A DNA stretch of 64,000 nt from Lachnospiraceae bacterium. Lineage in GTDB: Bacteria; Bacillota_A; Clostridia; Lachnospirales; Lachnospiraceae. Below are positions 15,459 to 24,540 of the stretch, in pieces (position 1 is the first letter of the stretch; each line of letters opens with the position of its first letter). The notes under the pieces were generated by a model. The model was not told where the DNA came from, ran no database searches, and saw only the letters and a program-made list of their open reading frames with translations. Location of the stretch: contig JAEEXJ010000001.1 in the NCBI GenBank assembly GCA_016291475.1, positions 8,955-72,954 on the forward strand, in the 5' to 3' direction. The position numbers and the translations under genes are program-made.

Positions 15459-16231
15459 TCAATTTTGTCGGAGCAGGCCCCGGAGCAACGGATCTTATTA
15501 CCGTTCGCGGGATGGAACTTATCAGAAAAGCAGATGTGATAATCTACGCCGGGAGTCTTGTAAATCCCGCGCTTCTTGAGTATGCAAAGGAAGGCTGCGA
15601 GATACATGACAGCTCTAGGATGACTCTCGAAGAAGTTCTTGATGTTATGATCCCTGCATCAAAGTCCGGAAGGGAAGTTGTAAGACTTCATACCGGCGAT
15701 GCGAGCATATACGGAGCCATCAGGGAGCAGATGGATGAGCTGGATAAAAGAAAAATCTCCTATGCCACATGCCCCGGTGTGAGTGCGGCATTCGGAGCGG
15801 CATCATCTCTTAATCTCGAATACACCCTTCCGGGGATCTCGCAGACTCTTATCATTACCAGGATGGAAGGCAAAACCGCAGTTCCCGAAAAAGAAAAAAT
15901 AGAAAGCCTGGCATCCCACGGATCTTCAATGGCAATCTATTTGAGTGCCGGAATGCTGGAAGAGCTGAGCCGAAGACTTATAGCGGGAGGGTATTCCGAA
16001 GATACTCCCGCGGCGATCGTTTATAAAGCTACATGGCCGGAAGAAAAAAGAATTGTCTGTACGTTAAAGACTCTTGCTTCCGAAGCGGCTAAAGAAAACA
16101 TAACAAAGACTGCCATTGTACTTGTGGGTGATGTTATCGCAAATGCGGATTACGAAAGATCCAGATTATATGATCCTACATTTACCACAGAGTTCAGACA
16201 GGCAAAGAGCACGGATCAATCCTTACGATAA
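15455..16231 (+). CDS. cbiF: Cobalt-precorrin-4 C11-methyltransferase CbiF
   Basis: ATGA overlap with cbiD. A tetrapyrrole methylase with GAGPGATDLITVRGMELI at the N-terminus, IIYAGSLVNPALLEY, RLHTGDASIYGAIREQ and CPGVSAAFGAASSL, which is the CbiF/CobM pattern. It uses S-adenosylmethionine to methylate C-11. The short C-terminal tail after VGDVI is ordinary. Confidence 0.95.
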   Translation: MINFVGAGPGATDLITVRGMELIRKADVIIYAGSLVNPALLEYAKEGCEIHDSSRMTLEEVLDVMIPASKSGREVVRLHTGDASIYGAIREQMDELDKRKISYATCPGVSAAFGAASSLNLEYTLPGISQTLIITRMEGKTAVPEKEKIESLASHGSSMAIYLSAGMLEELSRRLIAGGYSEDTPAAIVYKATWPEEKRIVCTLKTLASEAAKENITKTAIVLVGDVIANADYERSRLYDPTFTTEFRQAKSTDQSLR

Positions 16232-16236
16232 CCGAT

Positions 16237-17238
16237 ATGAAGAAATTAGCGGTCTGCTTTTCAAAAAGCGGAGCAAATATCATAGAGAATATAAACAAAG
16301 CATGTGCGGATAAAGATATAACGCCTTTGATCCCCTATGCCATAACATCTTCAGAGGAGATTCCGGGTGGATTTATTCATGCCGATTCGGATATCTATAA
16401 ATGGACTTCGGATAATTTCACGGAAGGTAATGCACTTATTTTCGTAGGAGCTACAGGCATTGCCGTAAGAGCTCTGTCCGGACTTCCCAAGGATAAGCTT
16501 TCCGATTGCCCTGTTGTGGTTATCGATGATGCGGGAAGATTTGTTATTCCAATCCTGTCCGGACACGCGGGAAGTGCCAACAAACTGGCTGAGATCCTCG
16601 CTTCCCTTTTGGATGCAATTCCCGTGATCACAACATCAAGTGATGTTAACGATTCGTTTTCCGCAGATACCTTTGCTGTGGAGAACAGACTGACCATCAT
16701 GGAGAAAAAGGGCATTAAAAAAGTCTCATCAAGAGCCCTTGAAAATAAAAAGGTCACTTTGTCCATCAAGGATTATCCTCCCAAGTTTCCCGTTGATGTG
16801 ATAGTCGCGGATGAAACGGATTCGGAGCATCTTCTTTTACTAAAGCCCAAGATGTACACCGTGGGCTTGGGGATGAAGAAGGACAAGGATCCCGGAGAAG
16901 TTGAAGAATTCTTTCTTGATACATTAAAACAGAACAATCTGGATGTAAGCGATGTATATGCGCTCTGTACCATCGATATCAAGGAAGATGAACCTGCGTT
17001 AAATAATCTTAGGGATAAATACAGAATTCCCGTTCTTTCTTTTGATGCGGAAGTTCTTAAGAAGGCACCGGGTGAATTTACCGCATCGGAATTTGTCTTA
17101 AGTACCACCGGTGTTGACAATGTCTGTGAAAGGGCTGCGGTGCTGGGAGCGGGGTGCGGAGAACTTGTCCTGAGAAAGACCGCAAAAAGCGGTATGACTG
17201 TAGCAATTGCAAAAAGGTCCGGATTTAAATGCATTTAA
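16237..17238 (+). CDS. cbiG: Cobalt-precorrin-5A hydrolase CbiG
   Basis: CbiG marks: ALIFVGATGIAVRALS, VVVIDDAGRFVIPILSGH, GSANKLAEILAS, PVITTSSDVND, and a C-terminal domain with YTVGLGMKKDKD and ERAAVLGAG. It opens the delta-lactone ring and releases acetaldehyde, closing ring contraction. The gene starts six bases after cbiF and sits in the usual D-F-G-H order. Length 333. Confidence 0.94.
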   Translation: MKKLAVCFSKSGANIIENINKACADKDITPLIPYAITSSEEIPGGFIHADSDIYKWTSDNFTEGNALIFVGATGIAVRALSGLPKDKLSDCPVVVIDDAGRFVIPILSGHAGSANKLAEILASLLDAIPVITTSSDVNDSFSADTFAVENRLTIMEKKGIKKVSSRALENKKVTLSIKDYPPKFPVDVIVADETDSEHLLLLKPKMYTVGLGMKKDKDPGEVEEFFLDTLKQNNLDVSDVYALCTIDIKEDEPALNNLRDKYRIPVLSFDAEVLKKAPGEFTASEFVLSTTGVDNVCERAAVLGAGCGELVLRKTAKSGMTVAIAKRSGFKCI

Positions 17239-17250
17239 CGGAGCAAGGAT

Positions 17251-17985
17251 ATGAGCGAAGGTAAGATATATGTTGTGGGGATAGGCCCCGGAAATGCCGA
17301 TGACATGACTGTCAGAGCAAGGCGCGTTCTTGAAAACTGCGATATCATAGCAGGATATAAGACATATACGGATCTTGTCAGAGATCTGTTTCCGGATAAA
17401 GAATTTTATGAAAACGGAATGCGCGGTGAAAAAGAGCGCTGCGAAAAATGTGTAGAGTTTGCTCTGCTGGGGAAAACAGTTGCTCTTATCTGCAGCGGGG
17501 ATTCAGGTGTGTACGGAATGGCATCCCCCCTTCTTGAGATAGCTGCTTTAAAATGTTTTGACAATGTGGAGATTGTTCCCGGAGTTACTGCGGCACTCAG
17601 CGGAAGTGCGGTTTTGGGGGCACCTCTTTCTCATGATTTTTGTATCATCAGTTTAAGTGATCTTCTTACGCCTTGGGAAGTAATCGAGATGAGACTGATC
17701 AAAGCTGCAGAGGGAGATTTCTGCATGGCGATATATAACCCCTCGAGTAAAAAAAGATCCGATTACTTAAAGAGAGCATGTGAGATACTCGCTACTGTTT
17801 TACCCGGAGATACTTCCTGCGGATATGTTAGAAATATCGGAAGAGACGGAATGGAGAAAAAAGTCTGCACTCTGTCGAGCCTTGCTGATGAGAATGTGGA
17901 TATGTTCGTTACCGTCTTTATCGGAAATTCCAAAACGAAGATCACAAACGGAATGATGGTCACTCCCAGAGGATATGATATATGA
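17251..17985 (+). CDS. cbiH: Cobalt-precorrin-3 C17-methyltransferase CbiH
   Basis: A tetrapyrrole methylase with YVVGIGPGNADDMTVRARRV, IAGYKTYTDLV, CSGDSGVYGMASPLLE, VPGVTAALSGSAVLGAPLSHDF and AIYNPSSKKRSDYL, matching CbiH/CobJ. It methylates C-17 and drives ring contraction. GGAG seven bases before ATG 17251 serves as the ribosome binding site. Length 244 is normal for the unfused form. Confidence 0.95.
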   Translation: MSEGKIYVVGIGPGNADDMTVRARRVLENCDIIAGYKTYTDLVRDLFPDKEFYENGMRGEKERCEKCVEFALLGKTVALICSGDSGVYGMASPLLEIAALKCFDNVEIVPGVTAALSGSAVLGAPLSHDFCIISLSDLLTPWEVIEMRLIKAAEGDFCMAIYNPSSKKRSDYLKRACEILATVLPGDTSCGYVRNIGRDGMEKKVCTLSSLADENVDMFVTVFIGNSKTKITNGMMVTPRGYDI

Positions 17986-19967
17986 TCGGATGCATTGTTT
18001 TTTCCGGGACAACGGAAGGAAGAACATTATCGGATGCTTTATCCGCACATAAGATAAAGCATATTGTCTGCGTTGCAGGAACATACGGTGAGGAAATGAT
18101 GGAAGAAGACCCCTGCCGAGAAGTTCATGTCGGAAGAATGGATGCGGATGCCATGAAGGAGTTTTTCCAAAGCTCCGGTGCGGGCAGGGATACTCTTATC
18201 GTGGATGCAACACATCCTTATGCGGCGGAAGTGACCAAAAACATCAAAGAGGCATGCAATGCGACAGGACTTAAATATGTAAGAGTTATTAGAAGCGGGG
18301 ACGAATCCGCAGCGGAAGGCTATCCTAAGTATGCTTCAGCAGAAGACTGCGCAAAAGCTCTGTGCAAAACCGATTCCAATATTTTGCTTACAACCGGAAG
18401 TAAGGAACTTTCCGTATATTGCGCAAATGTTTCGAAAGATGTTCTGGCAAGAACCTATGTCCGAGTCCTTCCTTCGATCGAAAGTCTTGAGCTTTGCGAA
18501 AAGGCAGGGATTGAAAAGACTCATATCATTGCAATGCACGGGCCTTTTTCGAAGGATATGAATGCCGCTCTTATCAGACAGTATTCCATTAAACATCTTG
18601 TAACCAAGGAAAGCGGCGGTGCGGGAGGTTTTGAAGAAAAGATTCTTGCTGCCCGTGAAGAAGGTATAACCGCGCATATCATAGAAAGACCTTCGGCGGA
18701 AGAAGGTATCAGTCTTGAAGCCGCTCTTTCCATGCTGCTTATTGAAGCGGATCCTGTCATGAACATCACCATTGTAGGTCTTGGGATGGGCGGAGATGGC
18801 GGTCTTACAATAGAAACACAGATGGCAATAAAAGACAGTGATGTCGTATTTGGCGCGGAAAGACTTATTGCCGGTATTGATAAGAAAAAATACCCTCTGT
18901 ATCTGGCCAAAGATATCATCCCTGTTCTTGAATCGGAAAAACCCATGCGTCCCGTGATACTTTATTCCGGAGATGTTTCTTTCTTCAGCGGGACCCGTAA
19001 GATGATTGCTGCACTTAAAGAGTGGAGAAAGGATGTTAACATCAGGGTTCTTCCCGGTATATCCTCAATATCTTATCTGGCTTCAAAACTTGAAACATCA
19101 TACGATGATGCGATTCTTTTCAGTTTGCACGGTCATGACGGCGCAGAAGATATGGCTAAGCTGTCGGATCTGATCAAATATAATGCCAAAGTCTTTACTC
19201 TTTTATCGGGTGGAAAAGATATTCGTAAGATTGCGGATGCAATGATTGCATCAGGCATAGACGGCAGCATAACTGCCGGCAATAATCTGTCCTATGACAA
19301 CGAATCGGTTATTACCATGTCGCCTGCTGATGCGCTTTCTTATGACAAAGAAGGTGTCACGACCGCATTTATATACAATAACGCTCCTGCAAGGAAGCCT
19401 TTGATAAATGTAATTAAAGACAGCGACATGATCAGGGGTGATATTCCCATGACCAAAGAGTGCATCCGCCATGAAAGCATCATAAGGCTGGGGCTTTGTG
19501 AAGGAGATGTGATGTATGACATCGGAGGCGGAACCGGTTCCGTATCCATAGAAGCTGCATCACTTTCAAGAAATCTCAAAGTGTATTCTTTTGAAAGGAA
19601 ACCGGAAGCGGTAAGCCTTATCAAAGAAAACATCGCAAAAGCAGGGCTTTACAATGTTGAAGTTATTGAAGGGGATGCTCCGGACACTTTCGAAGGATTG
19701 CCTACACCCGACAGAGTGTTTATCGGTGGAAGCGACGGTAGGCTTTCAAGGATAATAAAGTATCTTTCAGACCGTAAGAAAGGCATCAGATACGTTATCA
19801 ATGCGGTAAGCCTGGAGACTTTTGAAGAAGTCAAGAAGCTTATGAAGGAATATGAAGCGGCAGATGACGAGATAGTTCAGATTTCCGTCACAGGTGTCAG
19901 AAAAGCCGGCGGACATCATTTGATGAGTGCACAAAATCCTGTTTGGATATTTTCTTTTACCATATGA
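17982..19967 (+). CDS. cbiJ: Triple fusion CbiJ-CbiE-CbiT
   Basis: ATGA overlap with cbiH. Residues 1 to ~255 are precorrin-6A reductase CbiJ/CobK (FSGTTEGRTLSDAL, DATHPYAAEVTKNI, VTKESGGAGGFEEK). Residues ~260-460 are the CbiE methylase domain (ITIVGLGMGGDGGLTIE, LYSGDVSFFSGTRKM, VLPGISSISYLASKL). Residues ~488-661 are CbiT (IPMTKECIRHESIIRL, DIGGGTGSVSIEAA, FIGGSDGRLSRII). CbiE and CbiT together methylate C-5 and C-15 and decarboxylate; CobL is a known CbiE-CbiT fusion, while adding CbiJ in front is less common. One chain thus carries consecutive steps of the pathway. Confidence 0.94.
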   Translation: MIGCIVFSGTTEGRTLSDALSAHKIKHIVCVAGTYGEEMMEEDPCREVHVGRMDADAMKEFFQSSGAGRDTLIVDATHPYAAEVTKNIKEACNATGLKYVRVIRSGDESAAEGYPKYASAEDCAKALCKTDSNILLTTGSKELSVYCANVSKDVLARTYVRVLPSIESLELCEKAGIEKTHIIAMHGPFSKDMNAALIRQYSIKHLVTKESGGAGGFEEKILAAREEGITAHIIERPSAEEGISLEAALSMLLIEADPVMNITIVGLGMGGDGGLTIETQMAIKDSDVVFGAERLIAGIDKKKYPLYLAKDIIPVLESEKPMRPVILYSGDVSFFSGTRKMIAALKEWRKDVNIRVLPGISSISYLASKLETSYDDAILFSLHGHDGAEDMAKLSDLIKYNAKVFTLLSGGKDIRKIADAMIASGIDGSITAGNNLSYDNESVITMSPADALSYDKEGVTTAFIYNNAPARKPLINVIKDSDMIRGDIPMTKECIRHESIIRLGLCEGDVMYDIGGGTGSVSIEAASLSRNLKVYSFERKPEAVSLIKENIAKAGLYNVEVIEGDAPDTFEGLPTPDRVFIGGSDGRLSRIIKYLSDRKKGIRYVINAVSLETFEEVKKLMKEYEAADDEIVQISVTGVRKAGGHHLMSAQNPVWIFSFTI

Positions 19968-21373
19968 GCGTTAAGAAAAATATAAAAGTAAACAGACTTA
20001 TGTTCGCAGGTATGACAAGTGGAAGCGGGAAGACGACTCTTACCTGTGCTTTCTTAAGATGCCTTCTGAAAAAGGAATATGATCTTAAGTCGTATAAATG
20101 CGGTCCCGATTACATTGATCCCATGTTCCATAAAAAAGCTTTCGGAATAGACTCACGGAATCTCGATGTCTTTTTCATGGGAGAAGATCTTGTAAAAAGA
20201 AATGTGGCAAAAGCGGAAAATGAATATGCAGTGATGGAAGGCGCCATGGGAATATACGATGGTAACGATCCTTCATCATCCGCGGGTTCCTGCTATGAGA
20301 TCGCTGCGATCACGGAAACCCCCATAGTTCTTGTGGTCAATGCGGGCAAGGTGGGAAGGACCGTTATTTCAATGATCAAAGGAGTTGTGGGAGATGATGC
20401 CGGAAGACTTATTAAAGGGATCATCTTAAACAACATAAGCGGAAAGTTTTATGAAATGCTTTTCCCCGAACTTGAAGAGGCTTTATCCGAATCGAGACCT
20501 GATATTAAATTGCTCGGATTTTTCCCGAAGACTAAAGGAATCGATTTTGAGAGCAGACACCTGGGACTTAAGCTTCCCGGTGAATCTGATGATACGGGTG
20601 AAAAGATAGAAACCGCATCAAAAGTTTTTGAAGAAAATATCGATGTGGCCGAGATGCTTTCGATAATGGAAAGTGCACAGGAGATGGAGATATCCGAAAA
20701 GTCCGGAACCGATCTGAAGAATACGGGAGAAGGACTTACTCTTGCAGTTGCGCTTGATGATGCGTTTTGTTTTTACTACCCTGATAATATCGAGATGTTT
20801 GAAGAAAGAGGCGTGAAGATTAAATATTTCTCGCCGCTTAATGACAGCAGGGTTCCCGAAGATGCGGACGGACTGCTTCTGGGCGGAGGTTATCCGGAAC
20901 TGTATCTTGATAAGCTTTCATCCAATAAAGAAATGCTTGCATCTGTAAGGGACTTGATCGATAAGAAGGTTCCTTCACTTGCCGAGTGCGGCGGATTTAT
21001 GTATCTCGGGAAAAGCATAGAGGATGATAAGGGATCTGTTTATGAAATGGCCGGAGCATACGAAGGCGAGTGCAGATTTACGGGACGCCTTGTAAGATTC
21101 GGATACATGCATATAACGGATGCTGATAAGAGCGATTTGCTTTACGGAAGTGTAAACGGCCTTAAGGGTCATGAATTCCATTATTATGATTCGAGCATGA
21201 ACGGAGAAAGCTGCACCGCAAAGAAACCTTTCAGGGATACGCAGTGGAAGTGCATCGTAAACCGTAACAACGGGATTTGGGGATTTCCGCATTTTTATTA
21301 TGCTTCGAACCCTGCGTTTGTGGACGGATTTATCGGCAGGATGAAAGAGGTTCGTGATGGAAAATTCAAGTAA
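19964..21373 (+). CDS. cbiA: Cobyrinic acid a,c-diamide synthase CbiA
   Basis: Start at ATG 19964 (ATGA overlap with the fusion gene) rather than the in-frame ATG at 19943. P-loop FAGMTSGSGKTTL, KCGPDYIDPMFH, VMEGAMGIYDG, VLVVNAGKVGRT, then a glutamine amidotransferase with PSLAECGGFMYLG (nucleophile Cys) and GHEFHYYDS. It amidates side chains a and c using glutamine. Length 469 is typical. Confidence 0.95.
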   Translation: MSVKKNIKVNRLMFAGMTSGSGKTTLTCAFLRCLLKKEYDLKSYKCGPDYIDPMFHKKAFGIDSRNLDVFFMGEDLVKRNVAKAENEYAVMEGAMGIYDGNDPSSSAGSCYEIAAITETPIVLVVNAGKVGRTVISMIKGVVGDDAGRLIKGIILNNISGKFYEMLFPELEEALSESRPDIKLLGFFPKTKGIDFESRHLGLKLPGESDDTGEKIETASKVFEENIDVAEMLSIMESAQEMEISEKSGTDLKNTGEGLTLAVALDDAFCFYYPDNIEMFEERGVKIKYFSPLNDSRVPEDADGLLLGGGYPELYLDKLSSNKEMLASVRDLIDKKVPSLAECGGFMYLGKSIEDDKGSVYEMAGAYEGECRFTGRLVRFGYMHITDADKSDLLYGSVNGLKGHEFHYYDSSMNGESCTAKKPFRDTQWKCIVNRNNGIWGFPHFYYASNPAFVDGFIGRMKEVRDGKFK

Positions 21374-21593
21374 GTTTTTTGCGAATAAAGAATGTCAGTA
21401 TTATCCCTGTCACAAGATCGATGGTGACATGAATTGCCTTTTTTGTTTTTGCCCGCTTTATAACCTTGCCTGTCCGGGAAATTATACTATAATCGATAAA
21501 GGGGACAGAAAGATCAAAAGCTGCAAAAACTGCAACTTCCCTCATATACCCGGCAATTACGATAAAGTGATGGAATACCTGAAAAAGAAGTGA
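21357..21593 (+). CDS. Small cysteine-rich, probable metal-binding protein
   Basis: A 78-residue protein starting at ATG 21357 (AGAGG upstream), overlapping the cbiA end. It has nine cysteines in the pattern CQYYPCH, CLFCFCPLYNLACPGN and CKNCNFPHIPGNY. This matches the Cys-rich small domain often found beside cobalamin genes, thought to bind metal. The function is not known; a role in cobalt or iron-sulfur handling is only a guess from context. It is the last gene of the cobalamin block. Confidence 0.8.
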   Translation: MENSSKFFANKECQYYPCHKIDGDMNCLFCFCPLYNLACPGNYTIIDKGDRKIKSCKNCNFPHIPGNYDKVMEYLKKK

Positions 21594-21603
21594 TGGTGGG
21601 ATG

Positions 21604-21638
21604 GAGTCAGAAAGAACCGTCCCCATTGACTCGTCACC
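21604..21638. repeat. Partial REP-like element
   Basis: GAGTCA and TGACTC flank a GAACCGTCCCC core, followed by GTCACC. It shares core and edge sequences with the other GGGGACGG/GTGACA palindromes and fills the gap between the Cys-rich gene and the next start. Confidence 0.55.
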
Positions 21639-21649
21639 TGAGAGATAAC

Positions 21650-22468
21650 ATGAAATTTTCGATAATCGTCGTATCCCTCAATGCGGGAGAAAAACTAACA
21701 GAGACCGTAAGCAACATCCGTGCGCAGAAGGATGTGGATCTTGAGATCGTTCTGAAGGACGGTCTTTCAAGTGACGGTTCCGTAGAAAAGATCAAAGCGT
21801 TAAATGACACGCGTATCAGAATTTTCGAGCAGAAGGACACCGGCATATATGACGGAATGAATCAGGGTATTTCACACGCAGATGGTGATTACTACATCTT
21901 CATGAACTGCGGCGATTTCTTTTACGATGACAATGTTCTTGCACGTTTTGAGAAAGCGGCCGAAGAGTATATATCCGCAAACGGAGAGCCGACAGAGAAT
22001 ACTCCGCTGATCCTTTACGGAAGCCGTTTCGCATCTTCAACCGGAAACGTGGAATATATCTCACCTAAGATCACACCACTTGTCTGCTACAGGAATATAC
22101 CCTGTCATCAGGCAATCCTTTATTCCAAAGAATGTTTTGCAAAGCGTCTCTTCAGGCCCGAGTACAAAGTTCGCGCAGATTATGAACATTTCCTCTGGAG
22201 CGTTTTGAAAAATAATACGAATACCGTTTACGTCGACGAGCCTGTCTGCCGTTATGAAGGGGGCGGTTATTCCGATAACCCCAAGCAGGCAAAGCGTTCC
22301 GCACAGGAGCATAAAGAGATAACATCCATGTATTTATCCGCATGGCAGCTTTTCTATTGCAGGATGTATATGATCCTGACACTTCAGCCTCTTCGCCATG
22401 CCATCTCCACAGGTCCTCTTTCCGGACTTTACAATTCCCTCGTAAAAAAAATCTACCGCAGGGGTTAA
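21650..22468 (+). CDS. GT2 glycosyltransferase, WcaE-like
   Basis: Start ATG 21650 gives a standard GT2 N-terminus KFSIIVVSLNAGEKL. The motif VLKDGLSSDGSVEKI, DTGIYDGMNQGISHADGDY and FMNCGDFFYDD (in place of DxD) resemble colanic-acid-type WcaE transferases. ADYEHFLW is the later acceptor motif. No membrane segments. It stands alone between the cobalamin block and mreB, so the glycan it helps build is unknown. Confidence 0.85.
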   Translation: MKFSIIVVSLNAGEKLTETVSNIRAQKDVDLEIVLKDGLSSDGSVEKIKALNDTRIRIFEQKDTGIYDGMNQGISHADGDYYIFMNCGDFFYDDNVLARFEKAAEEYISANGEPTENTPLILYGSRFASSTGNVEYISPKITPLVCYRNIPCHQAILYSKECFAKRLFRPEYKVRADYEHFLWSVLKNNTNTVYVDEPVCRYEGGGYSDNPKQAKRSAQEHKEITSMYLSAWQLFYCRMYMILTLQPLRHAISTGPLSGLYNSLVKKIYRRG

Positions 22469-22595
22469 CTTTTTTGTTTTCTTTTCCGATATACATCGTG
22501 TAAGGAAACTTATGACTGTTTCGCACGGAAGCTGATAATGCAGATCCGTGCGTATTTTTATATATTGACGCATAGTCAACATAGATAAAAAGCAC

Positions 22596-22624
22596 TGTTA
22601 ATTTACCCCAAAATCGGGTATAAT
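22596..22624 (+). promoter_or_regulatory. Promoter of mreB and the flagellar rod genes
   Basis: TGTTAA (22596-22601), 17 bases, then TATAAT (22619-22624). The mreB start is 48 bases further, with GAAAGGGG as ribosome binding site. A short palindrome TTGAC-GCATA-GTCAA lies just upstream at 22565-22579 and could be an operator. Confidence 0.5.
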
Positions 22625-22672
22625 AAATCGGATTATATATATTTTAGCAAGTATCCGAAAGGGGTTTTAGTA

Positions 22673-23671
22673 ATGGCAGCATTAGACATCGGAATCGATT
22701 TGGGAACCGCATCGGTTCTCGTATACATAAAAGGTAAGGGCGTTGTATTAAAGGAGCCCTCAGTTGTAGCAATCGATAAGAACACAAAGAAAGTAAAAGC
22801 AATCGGCGAAGACGCAAGACTCATGCTCGGTAGAACACCTGCCAACATCGTCGCTGTACGTCCTCTCAAGCAGGGCGTTATCTCCGACTATCAGGTAACC
22901 GAGAAGATGATGAAGTACTTCGTTCAGAAGGCAGTCGGACACAAGCTTCTCAGAAAGCCCAGGATCGCAGTTTGCGTACCTTCGGGCGTAACCGAAGTTG
23001 AGAAGAAAGCGGTTGAAGATGCAGCTTACCAGGTAGGCGCAAGAGAGACTCTTATCATAGAAGAGCCCATCGCGGCTGCTATCGGTGCGGGAATCGACAT
23101 CTCCAAACCCTGCGGAAACATGATCGTTGATATCGGCGGCGGTACTACCGACATCGCTGTCATTTCCCTCGGAAGTGCGGTTGAGAGTGCATCACTCAAG
23201 GTCGCAGGAGACGACTTCAACGACGCCATCGTTAAGTACATGAGAAAAAATCACAGCCTCAGCATCGGTGAAAGAACCGCAGAGGATGTAAAGATCAAGA
23301 TCGGAACCTGCTTCAGAAGACCTGAAGTGGATAAGATGGAGGTTAAGGGACGTCACATCGTTAAGGGACTTCCCACATCCATCGAGGTAACCAGTGAGGA
23401 GATGGAAGAAGCACTCGAGGACTCCACCAACAGCATCGTAGAGGCTATTCACTCCGTACTTGAGAGAACTCCTCCCGAACTTTCCGCAGATATTGCAGAC
23501 CGCGGAATAGTTCTTACCGGCGGCGGTTCACTTCTCAGAGGACTTGAAGATCTTATTACCGACAGAACCGGAATCACCTGCATGACCGCAGAAGATCCCA
23601 TGACCGCGGTTGCCATCGGAACCGGTAAGTATGTTGAATTTATTTCTACATTCAGAAGTTCAATAGAGTAA
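22673..23671 (+). CDS. mreB: MreB/Mbl actin-like rod-shape protein
   Basis: Actin-fold motifs are intact: phosphate 1 DIGIDLGTASVLVY, connect/phosphate 2 MIVDIGGGTTDIAV, and adenosine site GIVLTGGGSLLRGL. Length 332 is normal for MreB. It guides peripheral cell-wall synthesis under the membrane. The flagellar rod genes follow directly, an order like mbl-flhO-flhP of Bacillus subtilis, so this copy may be functionally the Mbl paralog; other mreB copies would lie elsewhere. Confidence 0.95.
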   Translation: MAALDIGIDLGTASVLVYIKGKGVVLKEPSVVAIDKNTKKVKAIGEDARLMLGRTPANIVAVRPLKQGVISDYQVTEKMMKYFVQKAVGHKLLRKPRIAVCVPSGVTEVEKKAVEDAAYQVGARETLIIEEPIAAAIGAGIDISKPCGNMIVDIGGGTTDIAVISLGSAVESASLKVAGDDFNDAIVKYMRKNHSLSIGERTAEDVKIKIGTCFRRPEVDKMEVKGRHIVKGLPTSIEVTSEEMEEALEDSTNSIVEAIHSVLERTPPELSADIADRGIVLTGGGSLLRGLEDLITDRTGITCMTAEDPMTAVAIGTGKYVEFISTFRSSIE

Positions 23672-23672
23672 T

Positions 23673-23730
23673 CTGACAGTGTAGGTCACTTGTCGGGAAT
23701 CCTGACAGAGAGGGACGCCCTTACTGTCAG
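23673..23730 (+). promoter_or_regulatory. Structured leader between mreB and flgF
   Basis: CTGACAGT (23673-23680) and ACTGTCAG (23723-23730) can close a stem around an inner hairpin TGTCGGG-AAT-CCTGACA. The flgF ribosome binding site AAGGAG follows at once. It could be a processing site or attenuator separating mreB from the flagellar genes. Confidence 0.45.
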
Positions 23731-23744
23731 AAGGAGAAGAATCT

Positions 23745-24521
23745 ATGGTTAAAGGACTGTACACAGCGTATACGGGAATGATCAACGAGCAGAATCGTAT
23801 GGACGTTCTCAGTAATAATATGGCTAATGTCACCACTGTCGGATATAAGAAGGAAGGTGCAACCAGCCAGTCCTTTGACAAGGTACTTGATCTTAAGATC
23901 AAAGACTCAACCGTAGGTTATAACCTTGCTACAAGAGAAGGTTACACAAGCCGCGGAGTTAAGATCGGAGAAAACTATACCGACTGGTCTCAGGGTTCTT
24001 TTAGGATCACAGGCAACACTTATGATCTTGCACTCGGCGGAAACGGATTTTTCGCAATAGAATTTACCAACAAGGCAGGAGAGACCAGTACCAAATATTC
24101 CAGAGCCGGTGAATTCCAGCTCGACAACTCCGGCAACATCGTAACTCATGAAGGCGATTATCTTCTCGATGTAAACGGAAGACATATCACCGTAGATCCG
24201 CTAAAAGAAACCACCATCGACAGAGCCGGTAATGTTATTCAGGACGGCAGGACCATCGCACAGATACAGGTGGCTGATTTTAAAAACTATGACTATCTGA
24301 AAAAATACGGAGAGACATATTGGGAGCCTATCCAGGGCGCCGAGATGCAGACCGCTGAGGGTCAGATATACAGCGGATATCTTGAGGCATCAAATGTATC
24401 TACCGTAACGGAAATGGTAAATCTCATAACCATCTCAAGACAGTATGAGAGTAACCAGAAGATCATTCAGACGATAGACTCGACACTTGAAACCGCAGTA
24501 ACCAGGATCGGTAAAGTATAA
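23745..24521 (+). CDS. flgF: Flagellar basal-body rod protein FlgF-like (FlhO)
   Basis: N-terminus VKGLYTAYTGMINEQNRMD and DVLSNNMANVTTVGYKKEG is the rod/hook family signature; LALGGNGFFAIEF and YSRAGEFQLDNSGNIVTHEG are central motifs; the C-terminus SNVSTVTEMVNLITISRQYE carries the matching helix. This is a distal or proximal rod protein exported by the flagellar type III system. Length 258. FlgF and FlgG are hard to tell apart by eye; order supports FlgF here. Confidence 0.9.
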   Translation: MVKGLYTAYTGMINEQNRMDVLSNNMANVTTVGYKKEGATSQSFDKVLDLKIKDSTVGYNLATREGYTSRGVKIGENYTDWSQGSFRITGNTYDLALGGNGFFAIEFTNKAGETSTKYSRAGEFQLDNSGNIVTHEGDYLLDVNGRHITVDPLKETTIDRAGNVIQDGRTIAQIQVADFKNYDYLKKYGETYWEPIQGAEMQTAEGQIYSGYLEASNVSTVTEMVNLITISRQYESNQKIIQTIDSTLETAVTRIGKV

Positions 24522-24540
24522 AGCTTAGAAGGAGGAAAAC

